A stretch of 64,000 nucleotides of DNA, taken from the NCBI RefSeq assembly GCF_004343505.1, contig NZ_SLXU01000006.1, forward strand, positions 85,903-149,902, written 5' to 3'. Positions 52,792-61,776 of this stretch are shown in pieces. The stretch comes from Rhodovulum bhavnagarense (GTDB taxonomy: Bacteria > Pseudomonadota > Alphaproteobacteria > Rhodobacterales > Rhodobacteraceae). Position numbers and translations under genes: made by a program. Numbering within the stretch: the first letter of the stretch is position 1; each line of letters starts with the position of its first letter. Under the pieces are notes generated by a model, which was given only the letters and a program-made list of their open reading frames with translations, did no database searches and was not told the origin of the DNA.

Positions 52792-53592
52792 TCAGCGCGC
52801 GCCACCAACGGCAAGAAGTTGCAAGGCGATCTGCCCAGAACTTGCGATGCCGAAATCGTTTATTTCCCGCCGGATCATGAAATTCTGGATCAGCTTTTCA
52901 CGGGTGGCCGAGTCCGTGAATTGCGTCACGGAATCGGCGCCGAACATCGCCGCCACCCGTGTTTTGTAGACACCCAGTTGCCGGTCGAGATCGAGCGTGG
53001 CAAAGGCGTCGGGCAGGCCAAGGGCCGTGTCGAATACCGCCCTCACCGCGGGTGTGCCCATGATCGTGTACCACTTGGCGTTTTCCGACGAGTCCCCGAC
53101 GGCGATGCCCGCGAGTTCGCGCTCAAGATTCATTGCGAGACGCAGGGCGTCATCGCGTTCGCCCACGGCCCTTTCGAACTGGCGCGTCTGGAACCTGTTG
53201 ACGATCTCTTCGACGAATCGGGGGTCTCTTACCCGTGCGCTCACTTGACCGCCGCTGGAAAACGCATTGGCAAAGTCCAGCCACCGCTTGTCGGGCAGTT
53301 GGTTGGCCAGCGCGTCGGGATCGGCGGTGTCTTGTTGCAGAACCTTCTTGATCAGGTACTTTGACGCGATCTGGTCGTCGAGGCCAAAGGCGCCGAGTGC
53401 GACCTTGAGCAACCTGTAATCGGAAACCAGGTCATTTGCATCAAGGGCCTTGCCGATCATCCCTCTGAAATGGTCGGCCTCTGCCCTGAGGCCGGGGCCT
53501 TGTGCAAAGGTTTGTTGTTGGCGTTCCATCGTGCGTTCGAGGAAACGCCAGCCCGCATAGCCGGAAAATGGCACGATCGGCTGAAAACTCAT
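52792..53592 (-). CDS. DUF1217 flagellar-locus protein
   Basis: A 266-aa helical protein of the DUF1217 type: FSGYAGWRFLERTMERQQQTFAQ near the N-terminus and repeated ASKYLIKKVLQQDTADPDALANQLPDKRW (split) segments. DUF1217 genes recur in alphaproteobacterial flagellar clusters. The function is unknown. It has no signal peptide. Its start overlaps the flbT stop by 4 nt, so it is co-expressed with flbT and flaF. Confidence 0.85.
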   Translation of the reverse strand: MSFQPIVPFSGYAGWRFLERTMERQQQTFAQGPGLRAEADHFRGMIGKALDANDLVSDYRLLKVALGAFGLDDQIASKYLIKKVLQQDTADPDALANQLPDKRWLDFANAFSSGGQVSARVRDPRFVEEIVNRFQTRQFERAVGERDDALRLAMNLERELAGIAVGDSSENAKWYTIMGTPAVRAVFDTALGLPDAFATLDLDRQLGVYKTRVAAMFGADSVTQFTDSATREKLIQNFMIRREINDFGIASSGQIALQLLAVGGAR

Positions 53593-53996
53593 TGCGACCG
53601 AGCCGTCGCAGGCAGGCGTTCTTCGCGCGGCAAAAGCCGCCTCAGCGACCTGAGGGTGTCGTAATACTGTCCGGACATGAGAGATTGCGTTGCCAGCCCG
53701 ATCTGGGCGCGGCTATCGGGATCGACAAGAACCTGGCTGAGTTGTTCGATCCCGCGCAGCAATCGCGGCCGCATGTCGTCGGCCGCACTGTCGCCTGACA
53801 AGATCAGTTGCGCCATGTAGCAGAGTCGGCGCACCGGGGTCACGGCATCTTCGGGATGAATGGCGTCACGCAGGCGCAGGATCGATGCGTTGGGGGTCTG
53901 GATCGAGAGTCTCGTGCGCCTCTCGCCATTTTCGACCACCGCCCCATTGATCAGAAGTCGTTCGCGCGGGCCGAGTTTTAGTATAAGTCCGCTCAT
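53589..53996 (-). CDS. flbT: Flagellin expression regulator FlbT
   Basis: A 135-aa FlbT protein: LKLGPRERLLINGAVVENG at the start, CYMAQLILSG and QYYDTLRSLRRLLPREE further on. In Caulobacter FlbT binds the 5' leader of flagellin mRNA and destabilises it until the hook is complete. Its gene lies next to flaF and the flagellin gene on one strand, which fits such feedback. Confidence 0.93.
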   Translation of the reverse strand: MSGLILKLGPRERLLINGAVVENGERRTRLSIQTPNASILRLRDAIHPEDAVTPVRRLCYMAQLILSGDSAADDMRPRLLRGIEQLSQVLVDPDSRAQIGLATQSLMSGQYYDTLRSLRRLLPREERLPATARSQ

Positions 53997-54010
53997 GGTA
54001 TTCCCCGTTA

Positions 54011-54373
54011 TCAGGACAGGCCGCGCATGATCGCGGTGTTGATCTCGATCAGGGGGGCGGCATCGGCCCGCCGTTCCAACACCTTTGAACTGTGCTGATC
54101 GGTAAATTCGTAGAGAAAGAACAGGCGCGCCCGCAGATCATTGGGCAGGGCGTTTCTCGTGTCGGCAACGTCCAGCGCCAAAAGGCGCCAGAGCTTGCGG
54201 TTTTCATGCAGCGCCGCAGCAAGTTCCGGGAAACCGTCCGGCCCGCCCGATTGTGCCCGTGTCATGCGGGCCGTAATCTGGGCAAAGGCCGCGTATTCGG
54301 TGGCGCGGGGGGTGCGGATCTGGTTCTGGGCGGGGGCCGAATAGCCTCTTTGTGCCATGATCTGGGTGTTCAC
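54011..54373 (-). CDS. flaF: Flagellar biosynthesis regulator FlaF
   Basis: A 120-aa FlaF: AQRGYSAPAQNQIRTPRATEYAAFAQITARM (split) is typical, followed by NRKLWRLLALDVADTRNALP and RARLFFLYEFTDQHSSKVL. FlaF counteracts FlbT and helps flagellin secretion. It follows the flagellin gene across a terminator. Confidence 0.92.
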   Translation of the reverse strand: MNTQIMAQRGYSAPAQNQIRTPRATEYAAFAQITARMTRAQSGGPDGFPELAAALHENRKLWRLLALDVADTRNALPNDLRARLFFLYEFTDQHSSKVLERRADAAPLIEINTAIMRGLS

Positions 54374-54413
54374 GAGCTATCCCTTTGTTCCGGTGAATGG
54401 TATTGTCTCATAC

Positions 54414-54443
54414 GAAAGGGCCGGGGCTGTTCGGCCCTGGCCC
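54414..54443 (-). terminator. Terminator after the flagellin gene
   Basis: A 10-bp stem with one mismatch (54418-54427 with 54434-54443), a 6-nt loop, and TTTC on the minus strand. It separates flagellin from flaF-flbT and can leave flagellin transcripts in excess. Confidence 0.75.
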
Positions 54444-54450
54444 GATCGTC

Positions 54451-55299
54451 TTAGCGAAACAGCGACAGGATGTTCTGCGGCGCCTGGTTGGCGATCGACA
54501 GCGACTGGGTCGCCAACTGTTGTTGTACCTGCAGGGCCTGAAGCTTGGCCGAGGCCTCTTCCATGTTGGCGTCGGTCATGACGCTGATGCCGGCCTTGAG
54601 CGCGTCGCCCATGGCGCTGACAAATTTCATCTGGTCCCCGATCTGTGCCGACTTGGCGCCGAGATCGGCGCCCGCCGTCAGAACGGCCGTCCGCATGGCC
54701 TGGATCTCACCGATCACCGTGTCAGCCGTTGTCGAAGTGCCATCGAGCGGCGTGAAGGTGACGTTATTGACGCCCGCGCCAGACAGATTCGTGGCGCTAA
54801 CCTCGATGGTGTCGACGGTTGAGTCGCCGCCCGGTGTCGCACGGACGACGGAGGAGGCGATGTTCAGGCTGGCCGAGGTTCCGTCCACGGTATCGTTCAG
54901 CAGGTTGATGCCATTGAACTGGGAGTTGGTCACGACCGAGTCCATCTTTTCTTTCAGCGCCTCGATCTGCTCGTTGATCTTGGTAAAATCGGCGCCTTCG
55001 CTCTTGCCCGAGACGGCCAGGGCCTCGATTTCGTCGAGCGTGCCGGTCAGCTGGTCGATCCCCGCAAGCGCCACGTCGACTGTCGCCTTGCCGACCCCAA
55101 GCTCGTCCGAGATCGTGTTGAACATGTTGGCGTCACTGCTCATCTTGGTCGCGATTGACCAGACCGCCGCATTGTCCTTGGCCGATCCGATCGCCTTGCC
55201 TGTCGAGATCATGTCCTGGGTCTTGGACAGGTCGTTATTGATGGTCTTGAGCGTTTGCAGCGCAACCATCGCGCTGTTGTTGGTGAGAATGCTGGACAT
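54451..55299 (-). CDS. fliC: Flagellin
   Basis: A 282-aa filament subunit. The N-terminal helix SSILTNNSAMVALQTLKTIN and the D0/D1 motif ISTGKAIGSAKDNAAVWSIA are clear. The C-terminal coil ends ATQSLSIANQAPQNILSLFR. The short central domain is a feature of alphaproteobacterial flagellins. FlbT/FlaF control is likely. Upstream (to 55499) there is a 200-bp leader and promoter region containing a CtrA-like site. Confidence 0.95.
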   Translation of the reverse strand: MSSILTNNSAMVALQTLKTINNDLSKTQDMISTGKAIGSAKDNAAVWSIATKMSSDANMFNTISDELGVGKATVDVALAGIDQLTGTLDEIEALAVSGKSEGADFTKINEQIEALKEKMDSVVTNSQFNGINLLNDTVDGTSASLNIASSVVRATPGGDSTVDTIEVSATNLSGAGVNNVTFTPLDGTSTTADTVIGEIQAMRTAVLTAGADLGAKSAQIGDQMKFVSAMGDALKAGISVMTDANMEEASAKLQALQVQQQLATQSLSIANQAPQNILSLFR

Positions 55300-55445
55300 G
55301 GGTCCGTCCTTTCGGTGAGGGGCGCTTTGCGCCTGTGCTGACTGCCCCGGTGGGGGCGGTGGACGGTCTTCTGACCCCTGCGGTTCGGTCGGCCGGCCCG
55401 CGCCGCCCGGTAGGCCGGGCGCAGAACAACCCTCGCGTCAGCCGG

Positions 55446-55460
55446 TTAAGCGAGGGTGAA
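55446..55460 (-). promoter_or_regulatory. CtrA-like site upstream of flagellin
   Basis: TTCA-N7-TTAA on the minus strand, one mismatch, 147-161 bp before the flagellin ATG. The distance allows a long 5' leader, as FlbT regulation would need. Confidence 0.4.
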
Positions 55461-55499
55461 TCCGTGCGGCCCCGATCCTTTGCATTTGAGCTAACTCGT

Positions 55500-55835
55500 T
55501 CACGCCCGGCGGATCGGATCGCGCGACGGGCCGCCCAGCGCCGCGCGCTGGCCCCGGCTGTCATAGGTGCGCAGCCCCCCTGCTGCCCCCCGCCTCGCCA
55601 GGTGGTCAGCCGCGCTGGCCAAGCCGCGTCGCACGCTGTCCAGCAGCCGGGCGTTCCGGCGTGTCGCGTCACGCAGGTGCGCGCGCATCGCCGGGTCGGG
55701 GCGGGGAGCCTCGGCCAAGCGATCGGCCAGCCGTTCCTTTTCATGTGCGATCCGGGCCAAGGCATCGAAATCGGCAAGGCGCAGGGCCTGCTGTTCGCGC
55801 AGCAGCACCGCCAAAAGATCTTCAGCCGGTGTCAT
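55500..55835 (-). CDS. FlgN-like export chaperone
   Basis: A 111-aa helical protein (LLAVLLREQQALRLADFDALARIAHEKERLADRL, split; then RNARLLDSVRRGLASAADHL). The shape and the E-K-E-x-L-A-D region resemble FlgN, the chaperone for FlgK and FlgL, and similarly sized FlgN proteins lie here in related clusters. It overlaps the rod-binding gene by 14 nt. Confidence in the family is moderate. Confidence 0.65.
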   Translation of the reverse strand: MTPAEDLLAVLLREQQALRLADFDALARIAHEKERLADRLAEAPRPDPAMRAHLRDATRRNARLLDSVRRGLASAADHLARRGAAGGLRTYDSRGQRAALGGPSRDPIRRA

Positions 55836-56100
55836 CTGACCGCTCCTTCAGGGCCTCGAACAGTGATTCGGCCAATCCGATTCCCCCGGCGCGGGCCATC
55901 ATCTCTGCTTGCTCCCGGCGCAGGAAAGAGGAGAATTGCGTCTCTCCGGCGCCGCCGCCAAAGGGGCCGGATCGCGCATCAAGCCCCGCAGATTTCAACA
56001 TTTCGGCGAGAAAGAGTGCCTCTATACGCAGGGCAGCCGCGTGTAACGTGGCGGGCGGCGCGGATTGTCGGACAGACCCGTCGGTCAGGGGCGAGAGCAT
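55822..56100 (-). CDS. Rod-binding protein (FlgJ N-terminal-like)
   Basis: A 92-aa protein equal to the N-terminal FlgJ domain: AAALRIEALFLAEMLKSAGLD, then GGAGETQFSSFLRREQAEMMARAGGIGLAESLFEAL (split). No muramidase domain is fused, which is normal in alphaproteobacteria. It caps rod assembly. The ATG at 56100 follows GGAG. The longer open frame upstream is antisense to fliK. Confidence 0.85.
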   Translation of the reverse strand: MLSPLTDGSVRQSAPPATLHAAALRIEALFLAEMLKSAGLDARSGPFGGGAGETQFSSFLRREQAEMMARAGGIGLAESLFEALKERSDDTG

Positions 56101-56150
56101 CGTGGTCTCCTTCAAATGCGAGTCGTTTTTCGGGATATGACGCGGGGCCG

Positions 56151-56165
56151 GTAAAGGTTCGGTAA
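56151..56165. promoter_or_regulatory. Degenerate CtrA-like repeat before fliK
   Basis: GTAA-N7-GTAA, each half one base from TTAA, in the 111-bp gap between divergent fliK and the rod-binding gene. Weak on its own, but placed like the other sites in the cluster. Confidence 0.25.
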
Positions 56166-56211
56166 CTGGCACCGGGGCAGGTTGGCACCATCGACCCGGA
56201 AAGGAGAGCCG

Positions 56212-57795
56212 ATGACCAGTGCCGTTTCGATCGCACCCGGCCCAGTGTCGCGACCCGCGCCGCCTGTGCCGGTGCGGGCCGTGTCGTTGACAGATGCGCC
56301 GGGATGTTTTGGCTGGGAACAGGTTGTCGTGACGGTCAAGGCCGCGTCTGGATACGTCGCGCAGGCGGAAACCGTGGCATCTCATCGGCAGGCAGAGGCG
56401 ATAACGACCCCACCCGAGGAGGGCGCCGTGACCGGGCTGATCGCGCCTGCCACGGCTGGTGTGGCTCGACCGCTTGCCGATCTCGCATTCGGGGAAGGAG
56501 GGACGCTTTCCGCCTTCGACGGGGATGGGGGGCGGCGCCATGAAGGCCAGGTATGCCCGCTCGCTTCGACCGCCTTGCATGGCGCGCCGCACCCCGTCGC
56601 GGTGGTCGTCGAGTCAGGGGTTGAACCGATCCCACCGTGCCCTGTCCTGTCGGCCGGTGATGGCCATCTTGCGGCTGTCCCGCGGGGCGTCGAGGTCATG
56701 TCGGCGGGTCGACAGGGGCGTATGTCGCCCCAACCCGCGACAGGGGAAGAAACGGGTCGGGAACGCCCCGCCGGGCGCAATGTCGAGGGGCCGATTCAAC
56801 CGGTTGCCCGCTTGATCGCGGGGATGACGAACCAGGTCCCTATGGGTGGCCTGATCGCGTCAGAGGCGACCGTTTCCGCCGAAACTGATCCGCGTCGCGC
56901 CCGGCTTGATGCCAGCCAAGGGGCGGGGCCTGAAATGGGTCAGGTCAAGCTGTCGGCGCAACCTGGTGTGGTCTCTTCCGATGCCATGGATTGTGCGGAT
57001 TCGCGGGTGCCCCCTGTGCCCAGCCGGGCCGTGGCGGTTCCGCCGCAAGCGACCGGGAAAAGCCTGGCGGCCCTGTCCCGGCCATTGGATGGCGGGGGGA
57101 TGCCGGGGTTGGATATTGCCGCGCCGGGTGCGGCCTCGGGGGATGAACGTCGTGTCGCACGTCCGGCGGTGTCAGGGGTCCGGCCTGCCGCGCCTGCCGG
57201 TTCGTTTCCGCCACCCGCGGGCATGGTAATAAGAGATCCTTCGTCGCCCCTTCCGGAGGGTCCGCGCGGACCCGTAGAGTTGGACCCGGCGCAGATCGAT
57301 CTGCCCCGAGAGGATTTGCCGGGCGGCTTGAGCGCCACCACGCCCGCCGCACAGGGCGAAGGGACGATCACGCGCCCCGGCGCTGCGCATTCTGGCGGTT
57401 TAAGCCCTTCCCAGATGAACGCCCTGGCCGAGGCCATGTCGCGGCTGCGCATGGACGGCCGCATCGAGCTCACCCTGGACCCGGTGGAGCTGGGCCGGGT
57501 GCAGCTCAGCCTGATGCCCGGCGAACAGACGATTACCGTCGTTCTGGCGGCGGACCGGGCCGAGACGCTGGACCTGATGCGGCGCCATGCCGACACCTTG
57601 GCCGGTGCGTTGCGCGATCTTGGGTATGACTCTGTATCTCTTGATTTTTCGGGGCGTGGCGCGGGGGGGGATGGACTCCCTTACGCGCCATCCCTGCCGT
57701 CCTCGGGGCCTGTTCCAGCGGACGGCCTGGTCTGCGACCCGCCGGGCGAGGGTGTCGCCCGCCGCGGGGTAGGCGGGCTGGACCTGCGTCTTTAG
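56212..57795 (+). CDS. fliK: Hook-length control protein FliK
   Basis: A 527-aa protein. The first 400 residues are low-complexity Pro/Gly/Val-rich, the ruler region. The C-terminal Flg_hook domain (about 405-500) shows MDGRIELTLDPVELGRVQLSLMPGEQTITVVL (split) and RRHADTLAGALRDLGYDSVSLDF. It sets hook length and triggers the FlhB switch. The ATG at 56212 has AAGGAGAG upstream. It sits 13 bp before flgD, its functional neighbour. Confidence 0.88.
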   Translation: MTSAVSIAPGPVSRPAPPVPVRAVSLTDAPGCFGWEQVVVTVKAASGYVAQAETVASHRQAEAITTPPEEGAVTGLIAPATAGVARPLADLAFGEGGTLSAFDGDGGRRHEGQVCPLASTALHGAPHPVAVVVESGVEPIPPCPVLSAGDGHLAAVPRGVEVMSAGRQGRMSPQPATGEETGRERPAGRNVEGPIQPVARLIAGMTNQVPMGGLIASEATVSAETDPRRARLDASQGAGPEMGQVKLSAQPGVVSSDAMDCADSRVPPVPSRAVAVPPQATGKSLAALSRPLDGGGMPGLDIAAPGAASGDERRVARPAVSGVRPAAPAGSFPPPAGMVIRDPSSPLPEGPRGPVELDPAQIDLPREDLPGGLSATTPAAQGEGTITRPGAAHSGGLSPSQMNALAEAMSRLRMDGRIELTLDPVELGRVQLSLMPGEQTITVVLAADRAETLDLMRRHADTLAGALRDLGYDSVSLDFSGRGAGGDGLPYAPSLPSSGPVPADGLVCDPPGEGVARRGVGGLDLRL

Positions 57796-57808
57796 AAAGG
57801 ATCCACCG

Positions 57809-58498
57809 ATGGACAGCACGAGCATTCATTCATCCGGCGCGGCCCCCGTGCAAGCCGCCACAGGCACCAGCGCGGCGGACAAGGCTGCGATCAGTTCTGA
57901 TTTCGAGACCTTCCTGAAGATGTTGACCGCGCAGATGCAGAATCAGGACCCTCTGAACCCGATGGATTCGACTGATTACGCGGTGCAGATCGCCACCTTT
58001 TCAGGTGTCGAACAGCAGGTCCGCACCAACCAGTTGCTGGTTGAGATGTCCGGTGCGCTGGGCGCGACGGGGCTGTCGGCCTATGCCGGCTGGGTGGGGC
58101 AAGAGGTGCGGGTGGCCGCGCCGACCTTGTTTGACGGTGCGCCGGTTACCGTGGTTCCACAGATCGCCGCAGGTGCTGACAGCGCGGTTCTGGTGGTGCG
58201 TGATGCCGCCGGGGCCGAGGTACAGCGTGTCCAGCTCGGCCTCGATCCCGCGCCGCTGGACTGGGCCGGGATCGGGGCCGATGGCCGTGCGCTGGCCAGC
58301 GGCACATACGGTTTCACCACCGAAAGTTATGTTGATGGCGTCCGCATCGCCGAAACGCCTGCTCCCAGTTTTGCGCGCGTGATAGAGGTGGTCGCGGGCG
58401 AGGCGGGCGTATCTCTGCGACTTGCAGGCGGGGCAGAGGTCGCCGCCGATAGCGTGGGCGCATTGCGCGCGCCGGAGGCCCACCCTTGCCAGGGCTAG
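57809..58498 (+). CDS. flgD: Hook cap protein FlgD
   Basis: A 229-aa hook scaffolding protein. The N-terminal signature SSDFETFLKMLTAQMQNQDPLNPMDSTDYAVQIATFSGVEQQ (split) is diagnostic. A Tudor/Fn-like domain follows (about 85-215). It polymerises FlgE and is then discarded. It is the last gene of the cluster. Its stop overlaps the convergent ubiB stop by 4 nt, so the cluster ends exactly at housekeeping DNA. Confidence 0.94.
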   Translation: MDSTSIHSSGAAPVQAATGTSAADKAAISSDFETFLKMLTAQMQNQDPLNPMDSTDYAVQIATFSGVEQQVRTNQLLVEMSGALGATGLSAYAGWVGQEVRVAAPTLFDGAPVTVVPQIAAGADSAVLVVRDAAGAEVQRVQLGLDPAPLDWAGIGADGRALASGTYGFTTESYVDGVRIAETPAPSFARVIEVVAGEAGVSLRLAGGAEVAADSVGALRAPEAHPCQG

Positions 58499-60024
58499 AA
58501 CAGTGCCGCCACCGCCATGCCGAACAGCGTGAATGCCGCGCCGGCCGCCATCCACTGGACCGGGCGAAGGCCGTTGTCGCGCACCGGGGCGTGCTTGGGG
58601 TTGGATTGTGCGATCAGGGCAGATTCCGCCAGTTCGGGCAGGCGTGGACCAAAACGGGCCAGGACCCGCGTGGTTCGGGCCAGATCGCGGGCCAGCGCCT
58701 TGGGGCCGATATTCTGCTTGATATATTCCTCGACCACCGGGCGCGCGACCTCCCAGATATTGATCGAGGGGTTGAGCGAGCGCGCCACGCCTTCGACCAC
58801 CACCATCGTCCGTTGCAGCAGGATCAGTTCGGTCCGGGTGGCCATGCCGAAACGTTCGGTCACCTCGAACAGGTAGGCCAACAGTTTCGCCATCGAGATA
58901 TGCGTGGCATCCATGCCAAAAATCGGCTCGCCCACCGATCGAAGGGCCTGCGCGAATTCGTCGATGTTCTGGTCGGGCGGGACATATCCCGCCTCGAAAT
59001 GCACCTCGGCGACGCGGCGATAGTCGCGCCGGATGAACCCATACAGGATCTCGGCATAGACCCGGCGGGTGTATTCGTCGATCCGGCCCATGATCCCGAA
59101 ATCGAAGATCATGATATCGCCGTTGGCCGCCACCTTCATGTTGCCCTGGTGCATGTCGGCATGGAAATAGCCATCGCGCAACGCGTGGCGAAGGAACATC
59201 GACAATACGCGCTCGCCCAGCACATACCGGTCATGGCCCGCGGCATCCAGCGCGGCGTTGTCGCCCAGGGCCACGCCCTCGCACCAGCCCATCGTCATAA
59301 CCCGCTTGCCCGATAGCGGCCAGATCACGCGCGGCACGACGAATCCCGGATCGTCATGCGTGTTGGCATCGAATTCGGCCGCGGCAGAGGCCTCGATACG
59401 CAGGTCGAGTTCGCCGGTCACCACACCGTCGAAATGCGCGATCACATCCGTCGGGCGCAGGCGGCGCGAGAACGGTGCCAGGATCTCGATCGTCGATGCT
59501 GCAAGGTAGAAAGCATTGATATCACGCCGAAAGTTTCTTTCGACATTTGGACGCAGCACCTTGACGGCAACTTCTTCGCCGGTGCGGGTGATGCGGGCGC
59601 GGTGGACCTGTGCGATAGAGGCCGCGGCGATCGGTTCGGAAAATTCACTGAACAATTCGTCGGCGGGCAGCCCGAGTTCCTGCGCCACGGTCTGCTTGGC
59701 GACCTCGACCGAAAACGGTGGCAGCTTGTCCTGGAGATAGCGCAACTGGCCAGCCATCTCGGGGCCGACCACGTCCGGTCGGGTCGAAAGGATCTGGCCA
59801 AACTTGATATAGGCCGGTCCCAATGCGGTGATCGCGCGGGTGGCCGGGGGCAGCTCTGGATCGCCCTTCTTGCCAAGCCACTTGATCGGCCAGCCGAAAA
59901 TCCGGGCCATCACGCGCACAGAGGCAGGGGCCTCCATTGCCTCAAGCACGAAGCGGTTGGCACCGGTGCGTTCAAGCGTCGCGAGCGTCTCGAACAGACG
60001 CCAGATATTGTGAGGACCGCGCAC
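58495..60024 (-). CDS. ubiB: Ubiquinone biosynthesis kinase-like protein UbiB
   Basis: A 509-aa ADCK/ABC1 family protein. The KxGQ motif is KFGQILSTR, the Ala-rich nucleotide loop is AAASIAQVHRARI, Lys in VAVKVLRPNV, and HADMHQGNM with MIFDFG gives the catalytic and metal motifs. Two C-terminal membrane helices end the protein. UbiB is needed for ubiquinone synthesis as an ATPase. It follows ubiE directly. Confidence 0.96.
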   Translation of the reverse strand: MRGPHNIWRLFETLATLERTGANRFVLEAMEAPASVRVMARIFGWPIKWLGKKGDPELPPATRAITALGPAYIKFGQILSTRPDVVGPEMAGQLRYLQDKLPPFSVEVAKQTVAQELGLPADELFSEFSEPIAAASIAQVHRARITRTGEEVAVKVLRPNVERNFRRDINAFYLAASTIEILAPFSRRLRPTDVIAHFDGVVTGELDLRIEASAAAEFDANTHDDPGFVVPRVIWPLSGKRVMTMGWCEGVALGDNAALDAAGHDRYVLGERVLSMFLRHALRDGYFHADMHQGNMKVAANGDIMIFDFGIMGRIDEYTRRVYAEILYGFIRRDYRRVAEVHFEAGYVPPDQNIDEFAQALRSVGEPIFGMDATHISMAKLLAYLFEVTERFGMATRTELILLQRTMVVVEGVARSLNPSINIWEVARPVVEEYIKQNIGPKALARDLARTTRVLARFGPRLPELAESALIAQSNPKHAPVRDNGLRPVQWMAAGAAFTLFGMAVAALF

Positions 60025-60777
60025 CTAGATCTTCCAGCCCGAATGCAGCGCCGCGATGCCCAGCGAAAGGTTGCGGTATTTCACCTGCCCGAATCCGGCG
60101 TCGCGGAACATCTGGGCAAAGGTTTCCTGGTCGGGAAACTTGCGGATCGATTCCACCAGGTACTGATAGCTGTCGCGGTCGCCCGCCACGAACTGGCCCA
60201 TCACCGGGATCACGTTGAACGAATAGCGGTCATAGGCCCATTGCAGCATCGGGTTGGGCATCTGGCTGAATTCCAGGGTCATCATCCGCCCGCCCGGTTT
60301 CAGCACGCGAAAGCCCTCGCGCAACGAGTCCTCGATCCGGGTGATGTTACGCGTGCCGAAGGCGTTGGTCACGACATCGAAACTGTTGTCCGCGAACGGC
60401 AGCGCCATGCCGTCGCCCACCACCCAGGACAGGCTCTCGCCCATGCTCTCGGCCTCGGCGCGCTTGCGGCCCTCGACCAGCATCGATTCGGTCATGTCGC
60501 AAACCACGGCCGTCGCTCCGGGCGCGCGGCGCAGGAACCGGAACGAGATGTCACCGGTGCCGCCCGCGACATCCAGCAATCGCTGGTGCGGTTGCGGCGC
60601 CAGCCAATCCATCATCGCGTCTTTCCAGACACGGTGGATGCCGGCCGACATCAGATCGTTCATCAGGTCATAGCGCGAGGCCACACGGGTAAACACCCCG
60701 TGCACCATTCCCGCCTTTTCCTCTTCGGCGACGGTCTGGAAGCCGAAATGGGTGGTTTTCTGGGCTTGCTCTGTCAT
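60025..60777 (-). CDS. ubiE: Ubiquinone/menaquinone methyltransferase UbiE
   Basis: A 250-aa SAM methyltransferase: TTHFGFQTV at the N-terminus, the SAM loop [15 protein letters not shown], then [29 protein letters not shown] (split) and LEFSQ, all UbiE motifs. It carries out the C-methylation of the quinone ring. It is divergent from mutM, a frequent alphaproteobacterial arrangement. Confidence 0.97.
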   Translation of the reverse strand: MTEQAQKTTHFGFQTVAEEEKAGMVHGVFTRVASRYDLMNDLMSAGIHRVWKDAMMDWLAPQPHQRLLDVAGGTGDISFRFLRRAPGATAVVCDMTESMLVEGRKRAEAESMGESLSWVVGDGMALPFADNSFDVVTNAFGTRNITRIEDSLREGFRVLKPGGRMMTLEFSQMPNPMLQWAYDRYSFNVIPVMGQFVAGDRDSYQYLVESIRKFPDQETFAQMFRDAGFGQVKYRNLSLGIAALHSGWKI

Positions 60778-60863
60778 GGGGCCTTGCCGTGGATGGGTCG
60801 CGCCCTTCTTATAGAGCGCTTGTCGGGGGTTACAATGCGTTGCCGGAAAGAGGAAAGGGCCGA

Positions 60864-61715
60864 ATGCCCGAATTGCCAGAGGTAGAGACAGTGCGTCGCG
60901 GCCTTGTCCCGGCGATGGAAGGGCAGGTGATCGCGGCCGCGCAGGTCAACCGGCCCGACCTGCGCTGGCCCCTGCCTGCGCGCATGGCCGAGCGGCTGAC
61001 GGGGGCGCGCATCGTCCGGCTGGGGCGGCGGTCGAAATACATCCTGGCCGATCTGTCGACTGGCGAGACGCTGATCGTGCATCTGGGCATGTCGGGGCGG
61101 ATGCTGGTGTCGGGCGTGATCATGGGCCGGTTTCATCACGACCACCCTGCCCCTGCAAAACACGATCACGTGGTCTTTGACATGGAGGGCGGCGCGCGCG
61201 TCACCTTCAACGACGCGCGCCGGTTCGGCGCGATGGACCTGACCCCGACCGCGCAGGTTGACCGGCACTGGCTGCTGGCCGGGCTGGGGCCGGAACCGCT
61301 GGGCAACGCCTTTCACGAGGATTACCTGGTGGCGCGGCTGCGGGGCCGGATGACGCCGATCAAGGCGGCGCTGCTGGATCAGCGCGTGGTGGCGGGGCTG
61401 GGCAACATCTATGTTTGCGAGGTGCTGTATCGCGCCGGCATCTCGCCCAGGCGCAAGGCGGGACGGATCGCCGCGCCGCGCGTGGCCGGCCTGGTCCCGG
61501 TGATCCGCGACGTGCTGTCCGAGGCGATCGCGGCGGGCGGGTCGTCCCTGCGGGACTACCGCCAGTCGGACGGGGAACTGGGCTATTTCCAGCATGATTT
61601 CCGCGCCTACGGGCGCGAGGGCGCGCCCTGCCGCACCCCAGGATGCGTCGGCCAGATCGTGCGAATCGTGCAATCGGGACGGTCCACCTTCTATTGTCCG
61701 CAATGCCAAAGATAA
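60864..61715 (+). CDS. mutM: Formamidopyrimidine-DNA glycosylase MutM
   Basis: A 283-aa base-excision enzyme removing 8-oxoguanine. The N-terminal catalytic [23 protein letters not shown] loop ([13 protein letters not shown]), the helix-two-turn-helix [15 protein letters not shown] and the zinc finger ([18 protein letters not shown] then CPQC) are present. The ATG at 60864 has GAGGAAAGG upstream. The upstream in-frame codons are not needed, because proline must follow the initiator Met. Confidence 0.97.
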   Translation: MPELPEVETVRRGLVPAMEGQVIAAAQVNRPDLRWPLPARMAERLTGARIVRLGRRSKYILADLSTGETLIVHLGMSGRMLVSGVIMGRFHHDHPAPAKHDHVVFDMEGGARVTFNDARRFGAMDLTPTAQVDRHWLLAGLGPEPLGNAFHEDYLVARLRGRMTPIKAALLDQRVVAGLGNIYVCEVLYRAGISPRRKAGRIAAPRVAGLVPVIRDVLSEAIAAGGSSLRDYRQSDGELGYFQHDFRAYGREGAPCRTPGCVGQIVRIVQSGRSTFYCPQCQR

Positions 61716-61776
61716 CTTGAAAGCGGGGTTCAGCCTGCTAAGGACTCGGGCCTGAATGCAATGGAGGCCGCCACCG

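Noticed and set aside
56166..56200. Possible sigma54 element (TGGCAC) before fliK.
   Set aside because: No TTGC at the required spacing, so the -24/-12 pattern is incomplete.
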